Shown: positions 8,171 through 18,392 of the stretch, one piece after another
Numbering within the stretch: the first letter of the stretch is position 1
How the letters are laid out: every line of letters starts with the position of its first letter
Assembly: GCA_014189435.1 (NCBI GenBank)
Contig: CP050293.1
Location: 7,135,001-7,199,000 of the forward strand
Origin: Mesorhizobium loti
Lineage (GTDB): Bacteria; Pseudomonadota; Alphaproteobacteria; Rhizobiales; Rhizobiaceae
Direction of reading: 5' to 3'
Length of the DNA: 64,000 nt
Notes under the pieces: model-generated
Database searches by the model: none
What the model saw: only the letters and a program-made list of their open reading frames with translations
Told to the model about the DNA's origin: nothing
Program-made: the position numbers and the translations under genes

Positions 8171-10606
8171 GGCCCTGTTCAGACCGAGTGCTGGCGCGGG
8201 TGCGAAGGCCAGAACGCTTCTGTCGCGCAGGCTGGCGGTCTTGTTGCTGACGGTGGGTGCGTCGACACCGGTCAGGTCGCAGAATTCCTCGATGAGGCCG
8301 GGCCTGCCGATATAGTAGCCCTGGCCGATCTCGCAGGCTTCGGCGTCCAGGAATTTCAGTTCGCCGAGCGTCTCGACACCCTCCGCCAGAACCGGCAGGC
8401 CGAGGCCGCGTCCAAGTCCGAGAACCGCGCGCACGATCGCCGCGACCTGGCCGTTCTTGTCGACGGACTTGATGAAGGATCCGTCGATCTTGATCTTGTC
8501 GAAGGGGAAGGCGCGCAGGTTGGAGAGCGAGGAATAGCCGGTTCCGAAATCGTCCATGGCCACGCGCACGCCCAGCGCCTTGACCTGCCGCAAGGTGGCC
8601 AGCGCGCGCGGCATGTCCTTCACAAGCGCCGTCTCGGTGATCTCAAGTTCAAGCCTGCCGGGCGCCAGGCCGGAATTCAGCAATGTTTCGTGGACCTTGC
8701 GGCTGAAATGCGGATTGTGAAGCTGCACCGCCGAAACGTTGACGGCCACCGTCAGCGGATTTTCCCAGCGGGCGGCTTCCTCGCAGGCCGCGGTCAGCAC
8801 CCAATCGCCAATCTGGCCAATGGCTCCACTGTCTTCGGCCACCGGGATGAAGATGCTCGGGGACACGTCGCCGCGCGTCGGATGGCGCCAACGGATCAGG
8901 GCTTCGAAGCCGATCATCTTGCCGCTGCTGATCTCCTTTTGCGGCTGGTAGACGAGGTAGAACTCCTGGCGCGCGACCGCCTGGCGCAGTTCGTGCTCCA
9001 TCACGCGCTTGTCGCGGGCCTCGGCCCCCATCGAGGCCTCGAAATAGCGGTAGGTGTCCTTGCCTTCGGTCTTGGCCCGGTAGAGTGCCGTATCGGCGTG
9101 GCTTATCAGGCTGGTCTGGTTTTCGGCATCCGATGGATAAAGCGCAATGCCGATACTGGCCGACACAAGGCCGCCGCCGACCGAGAGCCGGTTTTCCTCG
9201 CGCATGACGGTCAGCACGGCGTTGGCGATACGGCCGGCCTCCAACGGGTCGGTCAGGTTCGGGGCGATGATGGCGAATTCGTCGCCGCCCAGCCGCGCCA
9301 CCATCTGTCCTTGACGAAGGATGCCGGTCACGCAATGCGCAACCTTCTGCAGCATGGCGTCGCCGGCGCCATGCCCGTAGAGGTCGTTGACCTCCTTGAA
9401 CCGGTCGAGATCGAGCAGCAGAAGCGCAAGGTGGCCGCCTTTCCTGGCCCGGCCCATTGCAGCAATTTCCGTCTCCAGCCGGCCGGAAAAGCTGCGGCGA
9501 TTGGCCAGTCCGGTCAATGGATCGAAATGGGCAAGGCGCAGGATCTCCTGTTCTGCCTTCTTGCGCTCGCGAATGTCGCGGACTGCAACCACGTTGTGAG
9601 GCTTGCCACAGTAGTCGATGCTCCTGGCGATCAGCTCGACAGGAATGCTTGTGCCATCGCGGCCCCTCAGTTCGACCTCCTGCGGCTGTTCGCCGAAGCC
9701 GGACATATCGGACCCGAAGAGATCGCCAAGCTGCATTCCGTTCAGCGTCGCGGTTGCCATGCCTGTCAGCCTCGCAATGCTGTCATTGGCGCTGATGATG
9801 CGGTTGCCGTCGCAGACGATCAGGCCTTCCACGGCGGCATTGGCCAGGCCGTGCATACGGTCGACCTCGAGCTTCTGGCGACGGAAGCGCAAATCGATCC
9901 ACAGCGCCGACGCCGACAGCACCAGGATCACCAGCGTGGCGGCCGCGGCCGCGAAAGCCTGCGAGGTCGGCTCGATCGTGTATTCGGATATGACGATCGA
10001 GGAATCGGGAAAGATCGAGACGGCACCCATGCCGATGAAATGCAAGGTGCAGATCGCCAGCGTCAGCAGCACCGCGCCGACGGATGTCGCCTTCAGGGAG
10101 GGGCGGCGCAGCACGACACGCAGCGCCAGCGCCGCAAGCGTTACGCCGGCCAGCAGGGAAACGGCGACAAGCAACAAGTTCCATTCGATCCGGCCCTGGA
10201 CTTCGAATGCCGCCATGCCGATGTAGTGCATGGCTCCAATACCACCGCCCAGGACGGCGCCGCCAACCAGATGATAATCGAACTCGTCCCGCAAGGTGGC
10301 GATCCACATGCCGGCCGCCGTCAGCGCGACCGAAGCAGCGAGCGACAGCACGGAAAGCGCCGGATCGTAGGCACTGGGTATTCCCGGCGTGAATGCGAGC
10401 ATGGCGATGAAATGCGTTGCCCAGATGCCGAAGCCGGTCGACGTTGCCGCAATCATCAACCAGGCAAGCCGGTTCCGATCTGCGGAGCGGCTGATGTGGT
10501 GAAGCAGGTTGACAGCAGAGAAACAGGAAATTCCGCAGATCAGCGCGGCGAGTGCGACCAGTCTCAGATCATGTTCGTTGACGATACAATTGTAGACCGT
10601 CAGCAT
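8168..10606 (-). CDS. MHYT-PAS-GGDEF-EAL bifunctional c-di-GMP signalling protein
   Basis: An 812-residue inner-membrane protein. The N-terminal seven-helix MHYT sensor has its three signature motifs: THFIAM at 64-69, MHYIGM near 126-131 and LHFIGM near 195. This domain is thought to bind a metal and a diatomic gas. A PAS domain follows (about 250-365). A GGDEF domain comes next, with an intact RLGGDEFAII near residue 439, so diguanylate cyclase activity is expected. The EAL domain has EALIRWRHP near 567 and DDFGTGYSSL, so phosphodiesterase activity is also expected. Both output domains look competent, so net activity cannot be predicted. It stands alone on its strand with an 80-base gap to tlpA. 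Confidence 0.93.
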   Translation of the reverse strand: MLTVYNCIVNEHDLRLVALAALICGISCFSAVNLLHHISRSADRNRLAWLMIAATSTGFGIWATHFIAMLAFTPGIPSAYDPALSVLSLAASVALTAAGMWIATLRDEFDYHLVGGAVLGGGIGAMHYIGMAAFEVQGRIEWNLLLVAVSLLAGVTLAALALRVVLRRPSLKATSVGAVLLTLAICTLHFIGMGAVSIFPDSSIVISEYTIEPTSQAFAAAAATLVILVLSASALWIDLRFRRQKLEVDRMHGLANAAVEGLIVCDGNRIISANDSIARLTGMATATLNGMQLGDLFGSDMSGFGEQPQEVELRGRDGTSIPVELIARSIDYCGKPHNVVAVRDIRERKKAEQEILRLAHFDPLTGLANRRSFSGRLETEIAAMGRARKGGHLALLLLDLDRFKEVNDLYGHGAGDAMLQKVAHCVTGILRQGQMVARLGGDEFAIIAPNLTDPLEAGRIANAVLTVMREENRLSVGGGLVSASIGIALYPSDAENQTSLISHADTALYRAKTEGKDTYRYFEASMGAEARDKRVMEHELRQAVARQEFYLVYQPQKEISSGKMIGFEALIRWRHPTRGDVSPSIFIPVAEDSGAIGQIGDWVLTAACEEAARWENPLTVAVNVSAVQLHNPHFSRKVHETLLNSGLAPGRLELEITETALVKDMPRALATLRQVKALGVRVAMDDFGTGYSSLSNLRAFPFDKIKIDGSFIKSVDKNGQVAAIVRAVLGLGRGLGLPVLAEGVETLGELKFLDAEACEIGQGYYIGRPGLIEEFCDLTGVDAPTVSNKTASLRDRSVLAFAPAPALGLNRA

Positions 10607-10724
10607 CTTATTTCACCTGATCTATCGAAAACAAACAAGGCAGCAGGATTGAGTAGCGCTTTGCCGTTGAAGGATCGATTAAGTCACTTGCAACCCTGGC
10701 GTGTTTTCCGGAGGAGAGTGCTCG

Positions 10725-11774
10725 TCAGGCGATGCGGACCGTCACGACAAGTGCCTCGTGATCGGAGCTCGGGCTGCCGTCCGCCAGCACAGCCGGAAGA
10801 ACGGCAGGAGCCGTTGCGTTGAGGCCGCGCGTGAAGAACCAGTCGATGCGGCCGAGCGGGGTGGGATCGCCGGCCTCGCGCCGCTGCGTGGGCAGGTCGA
10901 GCTTGTTGGCGGCCTTCCAGTCGTAGCCGCTCCCGGCGAGGACCGCGAACAGCGGTTCATGGCGTTCGACATCGATCAGCCTCTCGGGTTCGGCCGCGAT
11001 GCGCGCCGCCCAGGCTTCGGGATCGTCATTGCGCTCCTCATGGCTTGATGTCAGCGTGTTGAAGTCGCCGCCAAGCAGGACCGGCGCCTGCGAATCGTAT
11101 TTGTCGATGGCATCGAGGAGATGGCTGGTCTGGATGGCCCGGCCGGCGGGATCGGTGCGGTTTTCGAGATGCACCGAGACCACCGTCACCCTGCGGTCGC
11201 CGATCCGCACCTGGCCACCGATGGCCATGCGTCCGCCGATGCGCGGCTGGCCTCGCTCCGGCCGGAACCAGCCGCCAGCCGCGTCGAGGCGCACCAGGAA
11301 AGGGCGAAGCAGCGGGACGGCGCTGGTCACGGCATTGCCGTGGAAGCCTTCTGTATTCTGGACCGCGCCGGTTGCGGCCTGCTCAGTCTCGTTGCCGCCG
11401 CCGAGTTCGACGAATTCGACGCCATAGGCGAAGGCATGGCCGAGCCGGTCGGCAAGAGCGCGCAAAGGATGGCCGTTGCCTGAGCGCGCCATGCCTTCGT
11501 CGACCTCAGACAACAGCACGACATCCGGTGACTGGCCGGCAAGCGTGGCCGCGATGGCATCGCCATGGCGCAGCCGTTCGACGTTCCAGGCCACGACGGT
11601 GAGCGTTTCGCCGGCGCTTTCGCGTGAGGCCTTGCCGCCGATTTCGATCTGGCCAAGTGCGGGCGTGGCGGCTGCCAGGCGCAGATGGGTGGCGCTGTCG
11701 CGCGGCCCGTCGCGCATGGCGTGGCGCTCAGCGAGTGGAACATGCGTCAGCTGTGGCACCAGCATTTCATCCAT
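10725..11774 (-). CDS. endonuclease/exonuclease/phosphatase (EEP) family protein
   Basis: A 349-residue protein with the DNase I-like EEP fold. Motifs in order: AWNVERL (metal-binding Asn), LSEVDEGM (metal-binding Glu), GGDFNTL (catalytic Asp/Asn) and SSDHEALVV (catalytic His). The family hydrolyses phosphodiesters in nucleic acids, inositol phosphates or phospholipids. I see no convincing signal peptide, although the N-terminus is not conserved-looking. It is divergent from ugpB across 234 bases, in a locus that imports and cleaves glycerophosphodiesters. I infer that it acts on a phospholipid-derived or nucleic-acid phosphodiester to free phosphate; the substrate is not shown by sequence. 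Confidence 0.87.
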   Translation of the reverse strand: MDEMLVPQLTHVPLAERHAMRDGPRDSATHLRLAAATPALGQIEIGGKASRESAGETLTVVAWNVERLRHGDAIAATLAGQSPDVVLLSEVDEGMARSGNGHPLRALADRLGHAFAYGVEFVELGGGNETEQAATGAVQNTEGFHGNAVTSAVPLLRPFLVRLDAAGGWFRPERGQPRIGGRMAIGGQVRIGDRRVTVVSVHLENRTDPAGRAIQTSHLLDAIDKYDSQAPVLLGGDFNTLTSSHEERNDDPEAWAARIAAEPERLIDVERHEPLFAVLAGSGYDWKAANKLDLPTQRREAGDPTPLGRIDWFFTRGLNATAPAVLPAVLADGSPSSDHEALVVTVRIA

Positions 11775-11844
11775 CCCCTTAGCCGGATAATCAGGACTGC
11801 TCTTCAGGTCTTTACGTCTTCGGCAGTCGCTCTAGCTACCTAGG

Positions 11845-11873
11845 GCGCCGGCATGACATTTTCATGCCGGCGC
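11845..11873. promoter_or_regulatory. perfect 11-bp inverted repeat in the EEP/ugpB divergent region
   Basis: Arms GCGCCGGCATG (11845-11855) and CATGCCGGCGC (11863-11873) around a 7-base loop ACATTTT. It lies about 70 bases upstream of the EEP start and 135 bases upstream of ugpB. It could be an operator, or a hairpin in either leader. It does not match the Pho-box consensus I know for rhizobia (CTGTCAT-type repeats 11 bases apart). CTGT half-sites at 11899, 11911 and 11929 are irregularly spaced. Confidence 0.5.
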
Positions 11874-12008
11874 AACCGCCGGAGGGAGGAGAGACGGGCT
11901 GTCCACAGGGCTGTAGGCCACAACAGAACTGTCACATACCTTCTCTAAGAGAGCGGGCAAGGACTTGCGCAAGACCCTTGTCAACCGCCACCCAAGAGGG
12001 AAGAAACC

Positions 12009-13361
12009 ATGACCATCATCAAGCGGGGCCTCACAGCCCTTGCCGCTGGCGCGCTCAGCGCAGCACTTGCCATGCCTGCCGTCGCAGAGCCGGTAAAATT
12101 CGATTTCTGGTTCGGCCTTTCGGGCGACCTGGCCCGCGTCGTCGATACGCTGTGCAAGAACTTCAACGCCTCGCAGACCGACTATGAAGTCGTCTGCACC
12201 AGCCAGGGCAATTACGACGCCACGCTGCAGAACACGATCGCCGCCTTCCGCGCCGGCAAGCAGCCCGCCGTCGTCCAGGTCTACGATGTCGGCACCGCCA
12301 CCATGATGCTGTCGGGCGCCTACAAGCCTGCCGACAAACTGATGGAAGAGAACGGCTACAAGATCGACTACGCCGACTATTTCCCCGGCATCGCGCGCTA
12401 CTATGCGACCTCGAAGGGCGAGATGCTGTCCTTCCCGTTCAATTCCTCGACGGCGCTGATGTACTGGAACAAGGATGCCTTCGCCAAGATCGGCAAGACC
12501 GAAGCGCCGAAGACCTGGGAAGATGTCGGCGCCGACCTCCAGGCGATGAAGGACGCTGGTTACGAATGTCCGATGGCGATCAACATCTCGGCCAATGAAA
12601 GCTGGCAGCTGATGGAGCAGTTCTCGGCCCTCCACAACCAGCCGATCGCCACCAAGAACAACGGCTATGACGGCCTCGACGCGCGTCTGGAAGTCAACAA
12701 GACCAAGTTCGTTCAATACGTCACCGATCTGAAGAAGTGGTATGACGCCGGCCTGATCAAGATCAAGTCCAAGGACCTCGGCCAGGACATGGTCCAGGCT
12801 TTCGCGTCCGGCACCTGCCAGGTCATCATGACCTCGGTCGGCGATCACGGCACCGTCGGCAAGACGCAGAAGGAAGGCATGAACTGGGATGTCGCCGAAC
12901 TGCCGGTCTATGCCGGCACCGAGCGCAAGAATTCGCTCGTCGGCGGCGCTTCGCTATGGGTTCTCTCGGGCAAGTCGGATGCGGAATACAAGGGCGCGGC
13001 CGCGTTCCTCAACTTCATCCACGACCCCAAGACCGCATTGTTCTGGTCGACCAACACCGGCTACATCCCGGTGACCAAGTCGGGCTTCGACTACATGAAG
13101 TCCACCGGCTTCTATGACAAGGCGCCCTTCAAGGGCCGTGAAACCGCCATCGCCAGCCTGACCGCCTCGGAGCCGACCGAAATCACCCGTGGCATCCGGC
13201 TGGGCAATTTTACCCAGATCCGCGCCGAATTCGGCACGCAGATGCAGGCGATCTTCGCCAACAAGGTCAGCGTCCAGGAAGGCCTCGACACGCTGGTCAA
13301 GAATGGCGACGCCATCCTCGACCGCTTCCAGCAGACCTATCCGGGCAAGACCCTGCCCTGA
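12009..13361 (+). CDS. ugpB: sn-glycerol-3-phosphate ABC transporter, periplasmic binding protein
   Basis: A 450-residue periplasmic substrate-binding protein of the UgpB type, family 1 SBP fold. A Sec signal peptide ends at about AMPAVA|EP (residues 1-26). Mature features typical of UgpB are WFGLSGDLARVVD, the YDVGTATMMLSGA segment and SLVGGASLWVLSG. In E. coli UgpB binds glycerol-3-phosphate and glycerophosphodiesters such as glycerophosphocholine. GAGGGAAG precedes the ATG. A strong stem-loop follows the stop, before ugpA, which may allow a higher level of the binding protein than of the membrane components. Confidence 0.95.
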   Translation: MTIIKRGLTALAAGALSAALAMPAVAEPVKFDFWFGLSGDLARVVDTLCKNFNASQTDYEVVCTSQGNYDATLQNTIAAFRAGKQPAVVQVYDVGTATMMLSGAYKPADKLMEENGYKIDYADYFPGIARYYATSKGEMLSFPFNSSTALMYWNKDAFAKIGKTEAPKTWEDVGADLQAMKDAGYECPMAINISANESWQLMEQFSALHNQPIATKNNGYDGLDARLEVNKTKFVQYVTDLKKWYDAGLIKIKSKDLGQDMVQAFASGTCQVIMTSVGDHGTVGKTQKEGMNWDVAELPVYAGTERKNSLVGGASLWVLSGKSDAEYKGAAAFLNFIHDPKTALFWSTNTGYIPVTKSGFDYMKSTGFYDKAPFKGRETAIASLTASEPTEITRGIRLGNFTQIRAEFGTQMQAIFANKVSVQEGLDTLVKNGDAILDRFQQTYPGKTLP

Positions 13362-13379
13362 GCACTGGAAATTCAGGCT

Positions 13380-13412
13380 GCCCGTCGACTCTCACGCTCC
13401 GAGTCGACGGGC
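13380..13412 (+). promoter_or_regulatory. intercistronic stem-loop between ugpB and ugpA
   Basis: Perfect 11-bp arms GCCCGTCGACT (13380-13390) and AGTCGACGGGC (13402-13412) around an 11-base loop, followed by ATCCTTTTCG. The T-run is short, so this is likely a partial terminator or an mRNA-stabilising hairpin that sets the ratio of binding protein to transporter. Confidence 0.6.
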
Positions 13413-13470
13413 ATCCTTTTCGCGTATTTAATGCAAACGTGACTGGCCGTTCAGCGGCATCGGCGGACCG

Positions 13471-14355
13471 ATGGAAAAACGCGTCACTTTCAGCAGCTGG
13501 ACGATCGGCATCCTTTTCGCGGTGCCGCAGCTTCTCTTGATCTTCACGTTCTTCTACTGGCCCGCCGGTCAGGCCGTGTACTGGTCGCTGACGCTGCAGC
13601 AGCCCTGGGGCGGCGGCAACATCTGGGTCGGGCTCGACAATTTCCGCTCGATCCTGGCCAATGCCGACTACTGGAACTCGATCACCGCCAGCCTTGTCTT
13701 TGCCGGCATCAGCACCGGGCTTGCGATGTTCGTCGGCCTCGTGCTGGCCGCCTTGACCGATCGCCAGCTTACCGGGTCGCGCTTCTACCGCGTGGTGCTG
13801 ATCTGGCCCTACGGCATCGCGGCGCCGGCGCTGGCCATGGCGTTCCGCTTCATCCTGGCGCCGGAAGCCGGCTTCATGGCCGTCGTCAACCAGGTTTGGC
13901 CCGGCTTCTGGGATCCCGGCCTTGACGGCACTGACGCCATGGCCTCGATCATCATCGCCTTTTCCTGGAAATATGTCGGCTATAACTTCATCTTCTTCCT
14001 CGCCGCGTTCCAGGCCATCCCGCGTTCGCTGATCGAGGCGGCGGCGATGGACGGCTCAGGTGTCCTCAGACGCTTCTGGGACATCCAGTTCCCGCTGATC
14101 ACGCCGACGATCTTCTTCCTGCTGGTCATCAACATCACCGAGAGCTTCCAGGATTCCTTCGGCATCGTCGATATCATGACCTCGGGCGGACCGGCGAACG
14201 CCACCAATCTGATGGTCTACAAGATCTATTCCGACGGCTTCAAAGGTTTGGACTATTCGGGTGCTGCCGCACAGAGCATCATCCTGATGGTGCTCATCGT
14301 CGTGCTGACCATCTTCCAGTTCCGCTTCATCGAGCGGCGTGTGCACTACAGGTGA
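13471..14355 (+). CDS. ugpA: sn-glycerol-3-phosphate ABC transporter permease UgpA
   Basis: A 294-residue inner-membrane permease with about six transmembrane segments. The EAA loop, which docks the ATPase, is EAAAMDGSGVLRRFWDIQFP near residues 188-207. The start MEKRVTFSSWTIGILFAVPQ and the overall length match UgpA. It is 109 bases downstream of ugpB and only 7 bases before ugpE. Substrate assignment comes from the operon. Confidence 0.93.
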   Translation: MEKRVTFSSWTIGILFAVPQLLLIFTFFYWPAGQAVYWSLTLQQPWGGGNIWVGLDNFRSILANADYWNSITASLVFAGISTGLAMFVGLVLAALTDRQLTGSRFYRVVLIWPYGIAAPALAMAFRFILAPEAGFMAVVNQVWPGFWDPGLDGTDAMASIIIAFSWKYVGYNFIFFLAAFQAIPRSLIEAAAMDGSGVLRRFWDIQFPLITPTIFFLLVINITESFQDSFGIVDIMTSGGPANATNLMVYKIYSDGFKGLDYSGAAAQSIILMVLIVVLTIFQFRFIERRVHYR

Positions 14356-14362
14356 GGCCGAT

Positions 14363-15277
14363 ATGGTAGAGCGCACCCCGTTCCTCAATTTCTTCACGCA
14401 TGTGATCCTGTTCGTCGGCTTCGTGCTTTGCATCGCGCCGTTCGTGGTCGTCGCCATCGCCGCGTCGCACAATCTCAAAGATGTCAACGATGTGCCGATG
14501 TCGCTGCTGCCGGGCAGTGACTTCTGGCTCAACATCAAGACGGCATGGACGACGGCCGATCTCGGCCCCAAACTTCTGAACAGTTTCATCATGGCCGCCG
14601 GTGTCGCGGCGGGCAAAGTGATCATCTCGGCGCTTACCGCCTTCTCGATCGTCTATTTCCGCTACCCCGGCCGCACCTTCATCTTCTGGCTGATCTTCGT
14701 CACGTTGATGCTGCCGCTGGAAGTGCGCATCGTGCCGACCTACGCGGTCGTCGCCAACGTGCTGTCGCCCTATCAGGCCATCCTCGACGTGACCGGCCTG
14801 AGCTGGCTCATCGAAAAAGTCTCGGGCGTCCAGGTTTCGCTCAGCCTCGGGCTGCTCAATTCCTATTCCGGGCTGATCCTGCCGCTGATCGCGACCGCCA
14901 CTGGTACCTTCCTCTACAGGCAGTTCTTCCTCACCGTGCCGGATGAACTGACCGAGGCCGCGCGCATGGACGGCGCCGGCGCCCTGCGCTTCTTCATCGA
15001 TATTCTGCTGCCACTGTCGCGCAACAACATGGCCGCGCTTGGGACCATCATGTTCCTGTGGGCGTGGAACCAGTATCTGTGGCCGCTGCTCATCACCACC
15101 GATCAGTCGCATGCGACAGCGGTGACCGAACTCAAGCAGCTCATCCCCAATGTCGGCGGCATTCCAGAATGGAACATCGCCATGGCCGGAACGCTTATCG
15201 TCATGCTGCCGCCGCTGATTGTCGTGGTGCTCATGCAGCGCTGGTTCGTGCGCGGCCTGATCGCCACCGAAAAATAA
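14363..15277 (+). CDS. ugpE: sn-glycerol-3-phosphate ABC transporter permease UgpE
   Basis: The second permease subunit, 304 residues, with six transmembrane segments and an EAA loop [17 protein letters not shown] near residue 200. I chose the ATG at 14363, where [16 protein letters not shown] matches UgpE, rather than an in-frame upstream start that would overlap ugpA. GTGAGG lies upstream. It partners UgpA in the membrane and is followed after 13 bases by the ATPase gene ugpC. Confidence 0.94.
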   Translation: MVERTPFLNFFTHVILFVGFVLCIAPFVVVAIAASHNLKDVNDVPMSLLPGSDFWLNIKTAWTTADLGPKLLNSFIMAAGVAAGKVIISALTAFSIVYFRYPGRTFIFWLIFVTLMLPLEVRIVPTYAVVANVLSPYQAILDVTGLSWLIEKVSGVQVSLSLGLLNSYSGLILPLIATATGTFLYRQFFLTVPDELTEAARMDGAGALRFFIDILLPLSRNNMAALGTIMFLWAWNQYLWPLLITTDQSHATAVTELKQLIPNVGGIPEWNIAMAGTLIVMLPPLIVVVLMQRWFVRGLIATEK

Positions 15278-15290
15278 CAGGAGACAAAAA

Positions 15291-16391
<1,101 letters not shown>

Positions 16392-16455
16392 TTTCTGAAC
16401 CAGCCATTGTCGCCGATGACGGGCAGGCGCCGCCGTCAAATCCAAGAAGCATGCA

Positions 16456-17265
16456 ATGAAAATTATCCAGGTCACCGATGTCCATCTTGGCCGGCAAGGT
16501 GAGCGCCGTTATGGCGCCGACCTGCATCAGCGGCTGGCTTCATGCATCGCGCACATCAATGCGCATCACGCCGATGCCGCGCTTTGCGTCTTCACCGGCG
16601 ACCTGACCGAGACCGGTGCGCCCGAAAGCTACGCCGATCTCAGGACAGCCCTGAGCGCGCTGTCGGTGCCCTGGCGGCTGCTGGCGGGCAATCACGACCG
16701 GCGGGCCAATCTGGTCGCAGCCTTTCCCGAGATTCCGGTCGATGAGAACGGCTTCGTGCAGTCTGCCCATCGAACGGCCGACGAGGTGCTGCTGTTTCTC
16801 GACTGCCTGGCGGAAGGACGCATCGAAGGCGAATTGTGCGACAGGCGGCTTGCCTGGCTCGAAGCCCGGCTCGAGGAAGCGGCCGGCAAGCCTGCCTATG
16901 TCTTCATGCATCATCCGCCGGTCGCGCTCGGCCTGCCGCAGCTCGATCCGCTGGCCCTCGAGCAGCCCGAACGGCTGCTGGGCTTGTTACGGCGCCATGG
17001 CAATGTCCGCCACATCTTCTTCGGTCACGTCCATCGCGACATTGCCGGCACCGTCGCCGGCATTCCGTTCTCGGCGCAGCGCGGCCTGCATGCCAGGTTT
17101 GAGCTTGCGCTCGACAGATCGAGCGAGATCGTCGAGCAGGCGCCACCTTCCTACGCGGTCGTCCTCATCGACAGCGCCAACGAGCAGGTGGTCGTGCACG
17201 GTTGCGATTTTCTCGAACGATGGCCGACCTATTCCGGTGAAACCGGCGAACGCATCACGGCGTGA
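16456..17265 (+). CDS. calcineurin-like metallophosphodiesterase, GpdQ / CpdA type
   Basis: A 269-residue cytoplasmic binuclear metallophosphoesterase. All five metal-site motifs are present in order: TDVHLG near residue 7, GDLTE, GNHD, HHPP and GHVH. The GNHD, HHPP and GHVH spacing fits the class III cyclic-nucleotide phosphodiesterase / glycerophosphodiesterase GpdQ group. As the last gene of the ugp operon, it most likely cleaves imported glycerophosphodiesters to glycerol-3-phosphate and an alcohol, replacing the usual UgpQ. cAMP phosphodiesterase activity is the alternative. The start ATG at 16456 has no strong Shine-Dalgarno sequence. Confidence 0.88.
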   Translation: MKIIQVTDVHLGRQGERRYGADLHQRLASCIAHINAHHADAALCVFTGDLTETGAPESYADLRTALSALSVPWRLLAGNHDRRANLVAAFPEIPVDENGFVQSAHRTADEVLLFLDCLAEGRIEGELCDRRLAWLEARLEEAAGKPAYVFMHHPPVALGLPQLDPLALEQPERLLGLLRRHGNVRHIFFGHVHRDIAGTVAGIPFSAQRGLHARFELALDRSSEIVEQAPPSYAVVLIDSANEQVVVHGCDFLERWPTYSGETGERITA

Positions 17266-17309
17266 GCCGACCATCGCGTTGAGGCGCGGTGTGGCGGCGC
17301 TTCGATCAA

Positions 17310-18392
17310 TCAGGCGAAGACATGCGCCTTTCCCGATACGGTCAGGCGGACGATCTCGCCGACCGCCGGCGCGTCCATGCCCGGTTTGCGCAGGACCAGC
17401 GGTGTGTTGCCGATGGCGGCCGCATCGGGCGGATCGGCATTGTTCAAGAGCCGCACCGCGATGGTGCACATCGAGCCGGCGAATTCCGATTCCGTCACTT
17501 CGCCGAACAGCATGTCCGAGGTGCCCGACATGCCCTCGCGTGACGTTCTCTTCAGCGCGATCTGCTCCGGCCGCAGCATGATGCGGGCGATGTCGCGGCT
17601 TTCATTGGTGTCGACGGCGATGCGGCCAAGCGGCGAGTTGGCGAAGCCGCCCGATATCTTTGCCGGCAGGATGATGGCGTCGCCGAGGAACTCGGCGATC
17701 ATCCTGTCCTTCGGCTTGAGATAGAGGTCGCGCGGCGTACCGACCTGCGAGAACTTGCCGTCGCGCATCACCGCGACCTGGCTGGCGAAGGACAGCGCCT
17801 CGGCCTGGTCGTGCGTCACCAGGATGGTGGTGATGCCGGCGGCTTCCAGAAGCTCGGCCACCGCCTTGCGCATCGAGGCGCGAAGGCCGGTATCGAGGGC
17901 CGAGAAGGGCTCGTCGAGAAGCATCAGCCTGGGCTTCATCGCCATGGCGCGGGCCAGCGCCACACGCTGCTGCTGGCCGCCGGAGAGCTCGTGCGGGCGG
18001 CGTTTGAGGATCGCCTTGTCGAGCCCGACGATATAGGCGAGCTCGACGATGCGCTCGGTACGCTTCTCCTCGCCGCGTCCCATGCCGAAACCGATATTGT
18101 CGGCAATGGTCAGATGCGGGAACAGCGCGCCATCCTGCGCCACCACGCCGATGCCGCGGCGATGCGCCGGCACCGCCGCGCCGCCATTGGCCAGCACCTC
18201 GCCGTCAAGCGTGATGCGGCCCTTGTCCGGGGCCTCGAAGCCGGCGATCAGCCGCAGCAAGGTCGTCTTGCCGCAGCCGGACGGACCGACGATCGCCGTG
18301 CGGCTGCCGCTGCTGATGTTCAGGTCGACGCCGGCAAGGGCGGCCACCGGGCCGTAATGCTTGTGCAGGCCGCTGATTTCAAGAAAGCTCAT
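17310..18392 (-). CDS. fbpC: ferric iron ABC transporter ATP-binding protein
   Basis: A 360-residue ABC ATPase. Walker A is [10 protein letters not shown], signature LSGGQQQR, Walker [12 protein letters not shown] and the H-loop VTHDQAEAL. The C-terminal TOBE-like region, about residues 240-360, is typical of the FbpC/PotA class. Its start overlaps the stop of the permease gene by four bases (18389-18392), showing tight translational coupling. Iron is inferred from the binding protein at the head of the operon. Confidence 0.9.
   Translation of the reverse strand: MSFLEISGLHKHYGPVAALAGVDLNISSGSRTAIVGPSGCGKTTLLRLIAGFEAPDKGRITLDGEVLANGGAAVPAHRRGIGVVAQDGALFPHLTIADNIGFGMGRGEEKRTERIVELAYIVGLDKAILKRRPHELSGGQQQRVALARAMAMKPRLMLLDEPFSALDTGLRASMRKAVAELLEAAGITTILVTHDQAEALSFASQVAVMRDGKFSQVGTPRDLYLKPKDRMIAEFLGDAIILPAKISGGFANSPLGRIAVDTNESRDIARIMLRPEQIALKRTSREGMSGTSDMLFGEVTESEFAGSMCTIAVRLLNNADPPDAAAIGNTPLVLRKPGMDAPAVGEIVRLTVSGKAHVFA

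Noticed and set aside
8093..10822. A 909-codon open frame on the plus strand opposite the GGDEF/EAL gene
   Set aside because: The minus strand encodes a complete MHYT-PAS-GGDEF-EAL protein; the plus frame has no domains and spans a repeat element at its start.
11899..11936. CTGT half-sites upstream of ugpB as a Pho box
   Set aside because: Spacings are 12 and 18 bases rather than the regular 11, and the bases after CTGT do not fit the consensus. I do not call it a Pho box without mapping data.
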